A DNA stretch of 15,317 bases from Gammaproteobacteria bacterium (lineage in GTDB: Bacteria > Pseudomonadota > Gammaproteobacteria > Chromatiales > Chromatiaceae): NCBI GenBank assembly GCA_013041975.1, contig JABDQZ010000004.1:1-15317 (forward strand), in the 5' to 3' direction. This document shows, piece by piece, positions 6,548 through 14,147 of the stretch (position 1 is the stretch's first letter; every line of letters begins with the position of its first letter). The notes beneath the pieces are model-generated. The model was not told the origin of the DNA. It worked only from the letters and a program-made list of their open reading frames with translations, and did not search any database. Made by a program: the position numbers and the translations under genes.

Positions 6548-7888
6548 TTAAGCGTTACAGCTACCGAGTTGTCCGCCCAGCATAGTATCTGAATATTCAA
6601 CTTTGGAACGTGGAGTAACTTCCACAACTTCCAACAGGTCAAACTGAGAAGTTGGGTTCTGGTTACCACGCACAACCAGTACATCTTTGAAGCACTGGTG
6701 GTCGCCCGCACGGTATTCAGTAGGACCATTACCCATACCGTCAAAGTTGAAGCCTTCAAGTGCTTCAATAACACCACATGGGTTGAAGGTACCAGCCAAT
6801 TCACAGGCGTTTGCATACAGCAGAGTCTGTACGTAGCAAGTGTGAGCAGCCTGTGATGGTGGGAAACCGTACTCGGCACCGAAGGATTTAACAAATGCTT
6901 TGGAGCCTTCGTCGCTCAGTGACCAGTTCCAGTTGGTTGAACCGTAGATGCCTTTGATATTTTCGCCAGCACCCTGCGCCATCAGACGTGAGAACAGAGG
7001 TACAACGATCTGGAAGTCCTTCCCGTTAACCTGCTTGTCACGCAGACCGAACTGAACAGCCTGGGTCAGAGAGTTAACCATATCTTTACCGTAGTGGTTC
7101 AGAACCAGAACGTCAGCACCAGAGTTCAGAACTGGCGTGATGTACTGAGAGAAATCACCGGCACCCAGTGGCGTGCGGACAGCCGCTTTGGTTTTCCAAC
7201 CCAGCGCTTCGGTGTATTTCTTGATAGAACCTTCCTGTGACCAACCCCAGGTGTAGTCAGCAGTCAGGTGGTAAGCCGTACGGTCTTTACCGAATTCTTT
7301 TTCCAGGATAGGAGCCAGGGCAGCACCAGACATTTCAGTATTGAAGAAATGACAGAAACCGTGTTTACGACGGTCTTTACCCGTGGTGTCGTTTGAGTGA
7401 GTCAGACCGGCCATGAAGATCACGCCAGCTTCCTGACACAGACCCTGTACGGCAATCGCAACACCGGAAGAAGAACCACCGGTAATCATCAGGGCACCGT
7501 CTTTTTCGATCATACGCTTGGCAGAAGCACGTGCTGCGTCAGATTTAGTCTGGGTGTCACCCGTTACGTAAGCAACTTTTTTACCCAGAACACCATTACC
7601 TTTCAGTGAAGAAGGTTTCATGGTGTTGAGCATACCGCCATCGCCTTCACCGTTGAGGTGTTTGACAGCCAGTTTGTAGGCGCGCAGTTCGTCAGCACCC
7701 TCGTCAGCATATGCACCAGTCTGAGGGACGTTGAAACCCAGAGTGACACTACCGCCTTTCGGCTCGTTGACATAGGCGTTGGCACCCTTGACGAAAAACA
7801 TCGGGGCAGCACCTGCTGCGGCACCTGCTGCTGAAGCTTTCAGGAAACCACGGCGAGAAAGAGTTGAAAATTTATTATCATCAGACAT
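6548..7888 (-). CDS. Tat-exported HAAT-type periplasmic substrate-binding protein
   Basis: This 446-residue binding protein captures the substrate in the periplasm for the downstream importer. The N-terminus has a twin-arginine signal: Ser-Arg-Arg-Gly-Phe-Leu-Lys at 11-17, then an alanine-rich core, with probable cleavage after Ala-Asn-Ala (36-38). The mature part has the Leu-Gly-Phe-Asn-Val-Pro-Gln-Thr-Gly opening and two-lobed fold of the amino acid/amide (LivK/UrtA/AmiC) class. Seven cysteines lie in the mature chain (151, 179, 351, 362, 371, 399, 444), far more than in leucine-binding proteins. The ATG at 7888 has GGAGG about 11 bases upstream. It is the first gene of the operon and is divergent from the response regulator. 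Tat export implies folding, or cofactor or ligand loading, in the cytoplasm. The ligand is unknown; leucine, urea and short amides are not specifically supported. Confidence 0.92.
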   Translation of the reverse strand: MSDDNKFSTLSRRGFLKASAAGAAAGAAPMFFVKGANAYVNEPKGGSVTLGFNVPQTGAYADEGADELRAYKLAVKHLNGEGDGGMLNTMKPSSLKGNGVLGKKVAYVTGDTQTKSDAARASAKRMIEKDGALMITGGSSSGVAIAVQGLCQEAGVIFMAGLTHSNDTTGKDRRKHGFCHFFNTEMSGAALAPILEKEFGKDRTAYHLTADYTWGWSQEGSIKKYTEALGWKTKAAVRTPLGAGDFSQYITPVLNSGADVLVLNHYGKDMVNSLTQAVQFGLRDKQVNGKDFQIVVPLFSRLMAQGAGENIKGIYGSTNWNWSLSDEGSKAFVKSFGAEYGFPPSQAAHTCYVQTLLYANACELAGTFNPCGVIEALEGFNFDGMGNGPTEYRAGDHQCFKDVLVVRGNQNPTSQFDLLEVVEVTPRSKVEYSDTMLGGQLGSCNA

Positions 7889-8046
7889 GAGAGTCTTATC
7901 CTCCAGTATTTTTATACCATGTTGATTTAAGTGTGATTTTGCTCATTGTAAAGAAAAAATCCCGTTCTCGGACTAAGCAAAATTATATGTATAGCACCTT
8001 AATTAAAGCTCGCAGACTATATCCTGCGGAGAACAGGCGAAACAAT

Positions 8047-8060
8047 TAGACTTTAGTCTA
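8047..8060. promoter_or_regulatory. Perfect 14-bp dyad, candidate LuxR/NarL-type operator
   Basis: TAGACT, spacer TT, AGTCTA forms a perfect inverted repeat of two six-base half sites. A short palindrome with a two-base centre is the geometry expected for a dimer of a NarL/LuxR-type helix-turn-helix. It lies 68 bp from the start of exactly such a regulator and 158 bp from the importer operon. Binding is inference. Confidence 0.45.
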
Positions 8061-8083
8061 CAATTTTCGGGCATTTTGACTGT

Positions 8084-8120
8084 TTTTTCGTTATATTACG
8101 GTTAGTTGAATAACGAAAAA
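8084..8120. repeat. 11-bp perfect inverted repeat before the response regulator
   Basis: TTTTTCGTTAT (8084-8094) and ATAACGAAAAA (8110-8120) are exact reverse complements separated by 15 bases, ending eight bases before the ATG at 8129. The element overlaps the expected promoter or leader and the ribosome binding zone of the regulator gene. It could be a two-site operator for autoregulation, or an mRNA hairpin that hides the start. I cannot tell which. Confidence 0.6.
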
Positions 8121-8128
8121 CAATAAAA

Positions 8129-8761
8129 ATGAGCACCCGGATCATTGTCGCTGACGACCACCCGCTGTTTCGATCAGCCATCGCCAATCTGCTGCAAAGA
8201 ATTGAGCAGAACATTATCGTTGAAGAAGTCGACAGCTTTGATGCTTTGACAGCGACGTTGTCGGCCGTGGGCTCACTTCCAGGGCTCGTTCTTCTAGACC
8301 TGAAACTACCCGATATCAATGGACTGGATGGCCTGCTGACCCTTAAAAAGCAGTATGCCGAGCTTCCGGTTGCAATTGTTTCCGCCTACGATGATGACAA
8401 GGTTATCCAGCAGACCCGAGAGTACGGTGCCAGCGGTTTTATTTCCAAAAGCCTTGAAATGGACGATATGGTAAAGACCATCAAGCGCATACTGGAAGGT
8501 GATTTATGTTTTCCTGACTGCATCAGGGAAATCACAGAAGCAAAATCCAGTGGTGGTTTCAAGGATCTGACCCCGGCACAGCTCAAGGTGCTACAGCTGC
8601 TCAAAGAAGGCAAGCCCAGTAAAACCATGGCTGACACAATTGGAGTGACCGAAGCAACCATCAAGGCTCATTTAACGACGATTTTCCGCAAGCTCGGGGT
8701 CAAGAACAGGACCCAGGCTGTTATTGCAGCCAATGAGCTTGATCTTCCCGATGAGTTTTAA
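8129..8761 (+). CDS. LuxR/NarL-family response regulator, CrbR/ErdR-like
   Basis: This 210-residue cytoplasmic transcription regulator has a receiver domain at about 3-125 with the acidic pair Asp9-Asp10, phospho-acceptor Asp57, Ser85 and Lys107. A LuxR-type helix-turn-helix follows at about 143-205 (Leu-Thr-Pro-Ala-Gln, then the recognition helix Thr-Glu-Ala-Thr-Ile-Lys-Ala-His, then Val-Lys-Asn-Arg-Thr-Gln-Ala). The size and C-terminal motif match CrbR of Vibrio and ErdR/AgmR of Pseudomonas, which act with symporter-type kinases in acetate and short-chain alcohol metabolism. Such a kinase is encoded convergently 91 bp downstream, and the importer operon is divergent. The ATG at 8129 has only an A-rich upstream stretch and no clear Shine-Dalgarno sequence, just behind an inverted repeat. 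Assignment to the family is strong; the exact orthologue is inference. Confidence 0.92.
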   Translation: MSTRIIVADDHPLFRSAIANLLQRIEQNIIVEEVDSFDALTATLSAVGSLPGLVLLDLKLPDINGLDGLLTLKKQYAELPVAIVSAYDDDKVIQQTREYGASGFISKSLEMDDMVKTIKRILEGDLCFPDCIREITEAKSSGGFKDLTPAQLKVLQLLKEGKPSKTMADTIGVTEATIKAHLTTIFRKLGVKNRTQAVIAANELDLPDEF

Positions 8762-8802
8762 TTCTGACTAAAATGGCACATCATGCTGGCATCTCAAGCT
8801 TA

Positions 8803-8824
8803 GGGAGAGATCTGTAAATCTCCC
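8803..8824. terminator. Weak hairpin between convergent regulator and kinase
   Basis: GGGAGA (8803-8808) pairs with TCTCCC (8819-8824) around a ten-base loop, with a possible outer GCTT/AAGC extension. It lies between the two convergent stop codons. There is no clear T-run on either side, so any termination is probably weak or factor-assisted. Confidence 0.35.
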
Positions 8825-8852
8825 GACAAGCCCGGTATGACAAACCTCTTCA

Positions 8853-11800
8853 TTATTTCAGAATGTATGACTGAAACAGCGACCTGAGCTTGGCAGGTTC
8901 TGCTGGTTTGGCCAGGAACTGGTAACCTGAATCGATAACCCGCTGTTTAAGCTCCGCATCCTGTTCCGCAGTCATCATGATGCCAAAGAAAGCCTGCCCT
9001 ACCTGTTCCCGGTAATAATCCATTAATTCCAGACCATTCATCTGCTGCTGCAACTGGTAGTCCATCATCAGTACATCAAAGCGTTCACCTGATTTCACCA
9101 GGGTAATAAAATTATCGACAGACTGGGTAGAGATAACAAACATGCCCCAACGCTGCAACAGGGTTTTGCCCGCTTTGAGTATTTCAGCATCATCATCCAC
9201 ATGAATGACTCTCAAGCCCTCGATAGATCTTGTCTCACTGATTTCTACCGGACTGCTTTGTTCAGACACTGCATTTTCCACATATCGGGGAATAATGACC
9301 TGGAAACAACTCCCCTTGCCAACACGTGAACGTACACGAATCTCATGCCCCAGCAACTGCGCTGCCTGCTTGCCAATAGCCAGTCCAAGACCAACACCAT
9401 CACCGGCTTTGTGATCAAGCCGGGTGAAAGCATTGAAAATTTCTTCCTGCTTGTCTTGCTCGATTCCCGGGCCAGAATCACGCACTTCCAGCATCAGCAT
9501 ATCCTGATAACGACGACACAACACGATAACTGCCCCGCTTTTGGTATAGCGAATCGCATTGGCTACCAGGTTTTGCAGAATACTCAACAGCAATGACTTG
9601 TCACTGGTTGTCAAAACCCTTGACGGAGCAATCGTGAACTTCAAACCTTTCTGACTGGCACGCACGGAAAACTCGTTTTCGATGGAATCAAACAGTTCCT
9701 GGATGGGGAAGTTTTTTATTTCCGGCTCAAGTAGACCGGAATCCATTTTTGACAGATGCAACAGAGAGCGCAGCAGTGATTCTGCTGTTTTCAACGCACC
9801 CAGGGCGTTATTGGCCAACACCTGCTTGCCCTCGTCATCAACAAGATCTTCCTGCAAGGCACCAAGATAAAGTTTCGACGCACCCAACGGTTGTAATAAA
9901 TCATGACTGGCCGCCGCCAGAAAGTGGGTTTTATTATTCAGTACTTCTTCCAGTTGACGATTTACCACTGATAGCATCTCAGTACGCTCTTCCACTTTGG
10001 CTTCGAGTGTTTCATTGATCTTTTCCAGATGCTTTTCTGCTTTCTTTAATGGTGTGATATCCGTATAGGTGGTGATATACCCACCATCGGGCATGCGCGC
10101 TCCTTCAGTCTGGATCGCTTTGCCATTCTGCCAGTCACGTACAAACACGTAGGCCTCACCATTGCGCAGATATTCAAGACGTTTCTGGATTCGAGATTCC
10201 AGGTCTTCGTCCAGCAAGGGTCCATACCCCCTTTCGACATTATGGCGAATGACTTCTTCAATCGGTTTACCCACCTTGATGAAGTCCGGTTCGTAATTAA
10301 AAAACTCGATGTATTGCCTGTTCCAGGCTACCAGGCGCAGGTCGCCATCGACCACACTGACAGCCTGACCGATATGATCCAGTGTTGTCTGCAATAACTC
10401 ACGGTTAAATTCGATAGCCTGGCCAGTTTGATCAATGAAGCCATATAAATTTTGTGAAGCTCCCTGCTCGGGCATGGCTGCAGAACGAATGAGGTGTTCA
10501 GCGGTTGCCGTTCCTATACTTCCTGCAAGCAGGCGCTCGCAGAGCTGACGAAACTCGGGATCAGCTTTCTGGGCATGTATCCGCTCAATGTCATAACCAT
10601 GTTCAATGAAATATTCCCTGCTGCGATCTTCACCGGTGAAACGGATACATAACTCAAACAGGTCAGCGACCTGGAACTGATAATTTTCATGACTGGAAGC
10701 AGTCGCCCGGTTCTGATCGATATAGGATGAAGCCTGCAAATGATCCACCAGCCGGGGTTGTGCCTTTATCGAGAAGAACCAGTAGGCAGAAATATTAAAC
10801 AACAGGCTCCAGAAGACGCCGTGTGTCAGCCTGTCATCAAATTCGATACCAAACAGTTGCACTGGATTAAAAAAGGACTCACGATCTGCCAGTAACTGGA
10901 TAAACTCAAATGGCATCCATTCGGAATTCGCCAGCGAGGGTAGAAACAAACAATAGATCCAGAAGAAAAAGCCGAGCAGTAAACCGGCAATCACGCCATT
11001 ACGATGTCCCCTGTGCCAGTATACAGCGCCCCAGATTGCCGGCAGGAACTGTATGGCGGCCGAGAAAGAAATCAGGCCAATACTTTGCAGCGACTTCTCA
11101 GTCCCGCCTATGTAGTAATAACCGTATGCCATTAATAGCAGCACAACAATAGTGGCCTGCCTGACGATCAGCAGCTTGGAGTGAATTTCCTGACGGTTGC
11201 TACTTTTGTAAAAACGCACCAGCAATGGAAAAATCAGATCATTAGACACCATGGTACTTAATGCCAGAGTCGCCACGATCACCATTCCGGTTGCAGCTGA
11301 AAAACCACCCAGATAACCGAATATTGATAACAGTTCATGATGTTCAAACATTGGTATCAGCAACACAAACAGATCAGCATTCTGCCTGCTTTCAATGAGG
11401 TGAATGCCAGCAGCGGTAATAGGCACCACGGCAATACTGAAAAGCAACAGATAAAGTGGCAAGCCCCAACGCGACAGGTCCTCCCCCCCTCGCGCCTCTA
11501 CCGCCAGCACATGGAACTGTCGTGGCAACAGAAAAATCGCTCCTGCTGCGAGAAAGGTTTTCGTCAGCAGTCCGGTGTTAAATTCAAACCCATCAAACGG
11601 GCTGAAAAGAATGTCGCTGGTTTGCAGATGCGGGGTGCGCTGCGCCAGAGAGCCAACAATATCGTAAGCCAGAAAAGCGATTGCTCCGAAAGCCAGTAGC
11701 TTGACGATGGATTCAAAACTGATGGCATGGATCAATCCCCTGTGATGCACCGAAGCATCAATCGAACGCGCACCAAACAGAATGGAAAAAATTGCCAGAA

Positions 11801-12302
11801 TAATCGCCAGGGCAAACGCTGAATCTGTCAGTGGTGAAGTGCTATGAATGGTTTCAATGCCTGACAACGTGTCATAGGAATTGGATATCGCCTTGATCTG
11901 CAAGGCGATGTAAGGCATGGTACCTACGAAGGCGATGACCGTTACCAGTGCAGACAGACTGTTACTCTTGCCGTAACGGGTTGCAATAAAATCAGCAATG
12001 GAAGTTGTCTTGTGAAGCTTGGCCGCCTCGATAATTTTCTTCAGGAATGGAAAGAAGAAAACAAAAACCAGAATTGGCCCCAGGTAAATAGTGAAGTATG
12101 TCCAGCCGGAATTCGCGGCAGTACCAACAGCACCATAGAAAGTCCAGGAAGTACAATAAACTGTCAAAGACAGCGTATAGATGTAGGGCTGGAAGCGTGA
12201 AACCCGATCAGAAGACTGATTGTCTCCATGGTAGGCAATGAAAAACATGATTGCCAGATACACCGCGGTACTGGCAATAATGATTTCATTACTGATTAGC
12301 AT
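8853..12302 (-). CDS. Hybrid histidine kinase with sodium/solute symporter sensor domain, CrbS/MxtR-like
   Basis: This 1149-residue inner-membrane sensor begins with about 500 residues of hydrophobic helices typical of the sodium/solute symporter (SLC5/PutP) family, which may bind or transport the signal. A helical linker follows (about 520-620) at the place where CbrA-type kinases carry the STAC domain, then a PAS domain (about 632-745), a coiled coil (about 750-785) and the kinase. The H-box is Ser-His-Asp-Leu-Leu-Gln-Pro-Leu with His800. The N-box is Asn-Leu-Val-Ala-Asn-Ala, and the ATP-binding Asp-Ser-Gly-Pro-Gly-Ile and Gly-Val-Gly-Leu-Gly-Leu motifs are present. A C-terminal receiver carries Asp1081. 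The terminal receiver and LuxR-type partner point to CrbS/MxtR rather than CbrA. No HPt domain is visible. It starts 9 bp after purE without a strong ribosome binding site. Confidence 0.93.
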   Translation of the reverse strand: MLISNEIIIASTAVYLAIMFFIAYHGDNQSSDRVSRFQPYIYTLSLTVYCTSWTFYGAVGTAANSGWTYFTIYLGPILVFVFFFPFLKKIIEAAKLHKTTSIADFIATRYGKSNSLSALVTVIAFVGTMPYIALQIKAISNSYDTLSGIETIHSTSPLTDSAFALAIILAIFSILFGARSIDASVHHRGLIHAISFESIVKLLAFGAIAFLAYDIVGSLAQRTPHLQTSDILFSPFDGFEFNTGLLTKTFLAAGAIFLLPRQFHVLAVEARGGEDLSRWGLPLYLLLFSIAVVPITAAGIHLIESRQNADLFVLLIPMFEHHELLSIFGYLGGFSAATGMVIVATLALSTMVSNDLIFPLLVRFYKSSNRQEIHSKLLIVRQATIVVLLLMAYGYYYIGGTEKSLQSIGLISFSAAIQFLPAIWGAVYWHRGHRNGVIAGLLLGFFFWIYCLFLPSLANSEWMPFEFIQLLADRESFFNPVQLFGIEFDDRLTHGVFWSLLFNISAYWFFSIKAQPRLVDHLQASSYIDQNRATASSHENYQFQVADLFELCIRFTGEDRSREYFIEHGYDIERIHAQKADPEFRQLCERLLAGSIGTATAEHLIRSAAMPEQGASQNLYGFIDQTGQAIEFNRELLQTTLDHIGQAVSVVDGDLRLVAWNRQYIEFFNYEPDFIKVGKPIEEVIRHNVERGYGPLLDEDLESRIQKRLEYLRNGEAYVFVRDWQNGKAIQTEGARMPDGGYITTYTDITPLKKAEKHLEKINETLEAKVEERTEMLSVVNRQLEEVLNNKTHFLAAASHDLLQPLGASKLYLGALQEDLVDDEGKQVLANNALGALKTAESLLRSLLHLSKMDSGLLEPEIKNFPIQELFDSIENEFSVRASQKGLKFTIAPSRVLTTSDKSLLLSILQNLVANAIRYTKSGAVIVLCRRYQDMLMLEVRDSGPGIEQDKQEEIFNAFTRLDHKAGDGVGLGLAIGKQAAQLLGHEIRVRSRVGKGSCFQVIIPRYVENAVSEQSSPVEISETRSIEGLRVIHVDDDAEILKAGKTLLQRWGMFVISTQSVDNFITLVKSGERFDVLMMDYQLQQQMNGLELMDYYREQVGQAFFGIMMTAEQDAELKQRVIDSGYQFLAKPAEPAKLRSLFQSYILK

Positions 12303-12311
12303 GCAGTAAGC

Positions 12312-12824
12312 CTAGCTGATTTGATATTCACCTTTTTCCATTTTCTTGGCTTTTTCCAATACCATGGATTCCAGTGATTTTTTGTATTCAAAGACTTCCT
12401 TGCGCAAAGCCTGGTCGGAAGTCCCCAGGATCTGGGCCGCCAGAATACCCGCATTTTTTGCTCCGTTTACGGCCATGGTCGCAACCGGTACACCTGGAGG
12501 CATTTGCACAATCGAAAGCAAAGAATCTTCTCCATTGAGCGCTGAATTTTTCACCGGCACGCCGATAACAGGGATTGGCGTTATTGCTGCAACCATTCCG
12601 GGCAGATGCGCCGCACCACCGGCTCCTGCAATAATGATACGCAAGCCATTTTTTTCTGCACTGTAAGCATACTGGTACAAACGTGCCGGGGTACGATGTG
12701 CCGACACAATAGTGACCTCGTGAGGAATTGAGAAATACTCAAGCATTTCTGCGGCCTGCCCCATGACCGGCAAGTCAGAATCACTACCCATGATCACACT
12801 GACAAGTGGCGTTACATTACTCAT
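12312..12824 (-). CDS. purE: N5-carboxyaminoimidazole ribonucleotide mutase
   Basis: PurE converts N5-CAIR to CAIR in de novo purine synthesis, in the cytoplasm. The 170-residue protein shows the signature Gly-Ser-Asp-Ser-Asp-Leu-Pro-Val-Met near the N-terminus, catalytic His43 in Ser-Ala-His-Arg-Thr-Pro, the Ala-Gly-Ala-Gly-Gly-Ala-Ala-His-Leu-Pro-Gly segment, and the Gln-Met-Pro-Pro-Gly-Val-Pro-Val-Ala-Thr segment. It overlaps the end of purK by four bases (ATGA), so the two are translationally linked and work in sequence. The order purK then purE is the reverse of the Escherichia coli purE-purK operon. The kinase gene follows 9 bp later, probably on the same transcript. Confidence 0.97.
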   Translation of the reverse strand: MSNVTPLVSVIMGSDSDLPVMGQAAEMLEYFSIPHEVTIVSAHRTPARLYQYAYSAEKNGLRIIIAGAGGAAHLPGMVAAITPIPVIGVPVKNSALNGEDSLLSIVQMPPGVPVATMAVNGAKNAGILAAQILGTSDQALRKEVFEYKKSLESMVLEKAKKMEKGEYQIS

Positions 12825-13996
12825 AACCTGTGTTCTCCTTCAATGGCGAAAGCCTGTTTTACTTCTTCGGCCTTGTCCAAGGCTTTTTGAATATCTTTAT
12901 CCAGCACCGTAACGTGCCCCATTTTCCGATAAGGTTTGGTCACAGCCTTGCCGTACAAGTGCACACTGACACCCGCAATTGCCAGCGTCTCGTTCATGCC
13001 CCGTATCACAGGCCGCCCTTCAAAGCCGGGCTCACCCAGCAGGTTAACCATCGCAGCAGGCGATAGCTGTTCAGTCTCTCCCAATGGCATGTTCAGTATA
13101 GCCCTGACGTGCTGCTCAAATTGATCAGTCACATTAGCTTCAATCGACTGATGTCCGGAATTATGCGTACGCGGCGCTACCTCGTTGACCAGCAGCCTCC
13201 CGTCTTTGGTGAGAAACATTTCTACGCCAAAAATACCCACACCCTCAAGCGCCTCAACGGTTTTTATGCCCAGTTGCTGCGCTTCTGCGGCTATCCCGTC
13301 ATTAATACGCGCAGGTGCCAGCAACACATCCAGTACGTTCTGGCCTTCGACAAATACCATTTCCACAACCGGATAGGCCTTGCATTCCCCGTCCGGATTG
13401 CGTGCCACGAGAACAGAAATTTCTTTCTCGGCTTCAACAAATTTCTCGATCAGCGAAGCAACAGGCAGGTTTTTTTCATAATCAGCGGCTGTCTTCATCA
13501 CACATACGCCTCGGCCATCATAACCGCCACGACGTGCTTTCTGTACCAGCGGGTAACCAAAATCAGCAAAAACCTGCTCATCAGGATGTGGTGTTTCAAT
13601 AAAATTCGATGTCGGTATCCCGGCATCTCGCAGGAAGGTTTTCTGGGTCAGCTTGTCCTGAACTGTGGCCAACACGCGTGGCGTAGGCTGTATAGCGACA
13701 CCTTCTTTTTCCAATTCAAGCAGTGGCTTAACATCAAGGTCTTCCAGTTCAAAAGTAATAATGTCGCAACTTTCTGCCAACTCACGCACTTTGTCCGGAT
13801 CAGAATAGCCACCGACAATCTGCTGCCCGGCAGCCTGTGCGGCAGGCGAATCTGACAACGGGTCAAGAATCACGCAGGAACAACCGAGACGCTGTGAAGC
13901 CCGCGCAAGCATCAGGCCCAGCTGACCGCCACCGATGACTCCAATACGAGCCACAGGGACGGCATAGCCCTTGTCTTTTTCAATTGAAAAACTCAT
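12821..13996 (-). CDS. purK: N5-carboxyaminoimidazole ribonucleotide synthetase
   Basis: PurK uses ATP and bicarbonate to make N5-CAIR from AIR, the substrate of PurE. The 391-residue ATP-grasp protein has the N-terminal Gly-Gly-Gly-Gln-Leu-Gly-Leu-Met-Leu motif, the Lys-Ala-Arg-Arg-Gly-Gly-Tyr-Asp-Gly-Arg-Gly glycine-rich loop, the Glu-Lys-Phe-Val-Glu-Ala-Glu-Lys-Glu-Ile-Ser strand, and the Asn-Glu-Val-Ala-Pro-Arg-Thr-His-Asn-Ser-Gly-His metal/ATP site. About 16 extra residues precede the usual start. The ATG at 13996 has a modest AAGG four bases upstream, so a shorter start is possible. It is first in the purK-purE-kinase unit and is divergent from the cyclase gene. I did not find a PurR-like operator upstream. 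Confidence 0.97.
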   Translation of the reverse strand: MSFSIEKDKGYAVPVARIGVIGGGQLGLMLARASQRLGCSCVILDPLSDSPAAQAAGQQIVGGYSDPDKVRELAESCDIITFELEDLDVKPLLELEKEGVAIQPTPRVLATVQDKLTQKTFLRDAGIPTSNFIETPHPDEQVFADFGYPLVQKARRGGYDGRGVCVMKTAADYEKNLPVASLIEKFVEAEKEISVLVARNPDGECKAYPVVEMVFVEGQNVLDVLLAPARINDGIAAEAQQLGIKTVEALEGVGIFGVEMFLTKDGRLLVNEVAPRTHNSGHQSIEANVTDQFEQHVRAILNMPLGETEQLSPAAMVNLLGEPGFEGRPVIRGMNETLAIAGVSVHLYGKAVTKPYRKMGHVTVLDKDIQKALDKAEEVKQAFAIEGEHRL

Positions 13997-14147
13997 AAAC
14001 CTTGTAAACCGGCTCTTGGCCGCTGAAAAGTAATCAGGCAGAATACCATAAGGAACAGGGCATATTCGACCGTTTCTTCCCTATGCCAAAGCTATTAACT
14101 CAACTAGACTCATCGAAAAGGCTATTTACTCTGTTCAAAGATTCCTT
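13997..14147. promoter_or_regulatory. Divergent intergenic region, purK and diguanylate cyclase
   Basis: These 151 bp must supply promoters in both directions. I see no clean -10/-35 pair. A six-base inverted repeat, GGCATA (14059-14064) and TATGCC (14082-14087), is present with a 17-base spacer. No small gene is visible; the cyclase frame is closed by TAA at 14049 with no upstream start codon. Confidence 0.4.

Larger units (their letters stand above)
7889..8128. promoter_or_regulatory. Divergent control region of importer operon and response regulator
   Basis: This 240-bp AT-rich region separates the two oppositely transcribed genes and should hold both promoters. On the minus strand TATAAT at 7987-7982 is a good -10 candidate for the binding-protein gene, leaving a leader of about 90 bases, but I see no matching -35. 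The region also contains a catabolite-activator-like half site (TGTGA at 7932-7936, six bases, TCATT), a CGCAG/CTGCG inverted pair (8011-8028), a 14-bp dyad and an 11-bp inverted repeat, the last two listed separately. Confidence 0.6.

Noticed and set aside
6535..6894. Minus-strand frame of 119 codons overlapping the binding-protein gene
   Set aside because: It is a shifted frame of the binding-protein gene, which is intact and has full domain content.
2755..7888. Urea transporter (UrtABCDE) assignment
   Set aside because: No urease genes are nearby, and the variant ATPase signature, long LivH loop and cysteine-rich Tat binding protein do not match Urt features. Only the general HAAT class is supported.
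8076..8097. TTGACT and TATATT as a promoter for the response regulator
   Set aside because: The spacer is only 10 bases, too short for a sigma-70 promoter.
8386..8664. Minus-strand frame of 92 codons inside the response regulator
   Set aside because: It is antisense to an intact regulator with all catalytic residues and has low-complexity Ser/Leu composition.
8853..12302. CbrA assignment for the kinase
   Set aside because: As I recall, CbrA pairs with an NtrC-type regulator and lacks a C-terminal receiver. This protein has a receiver, and its neighbour is LuxR-type.
13109..13855. Open frame of 248 codons on the plus strand
   Set aside because: It lies wholly antisense to purK, whose motifs are unmistakable, and its translation resembles no protein family.
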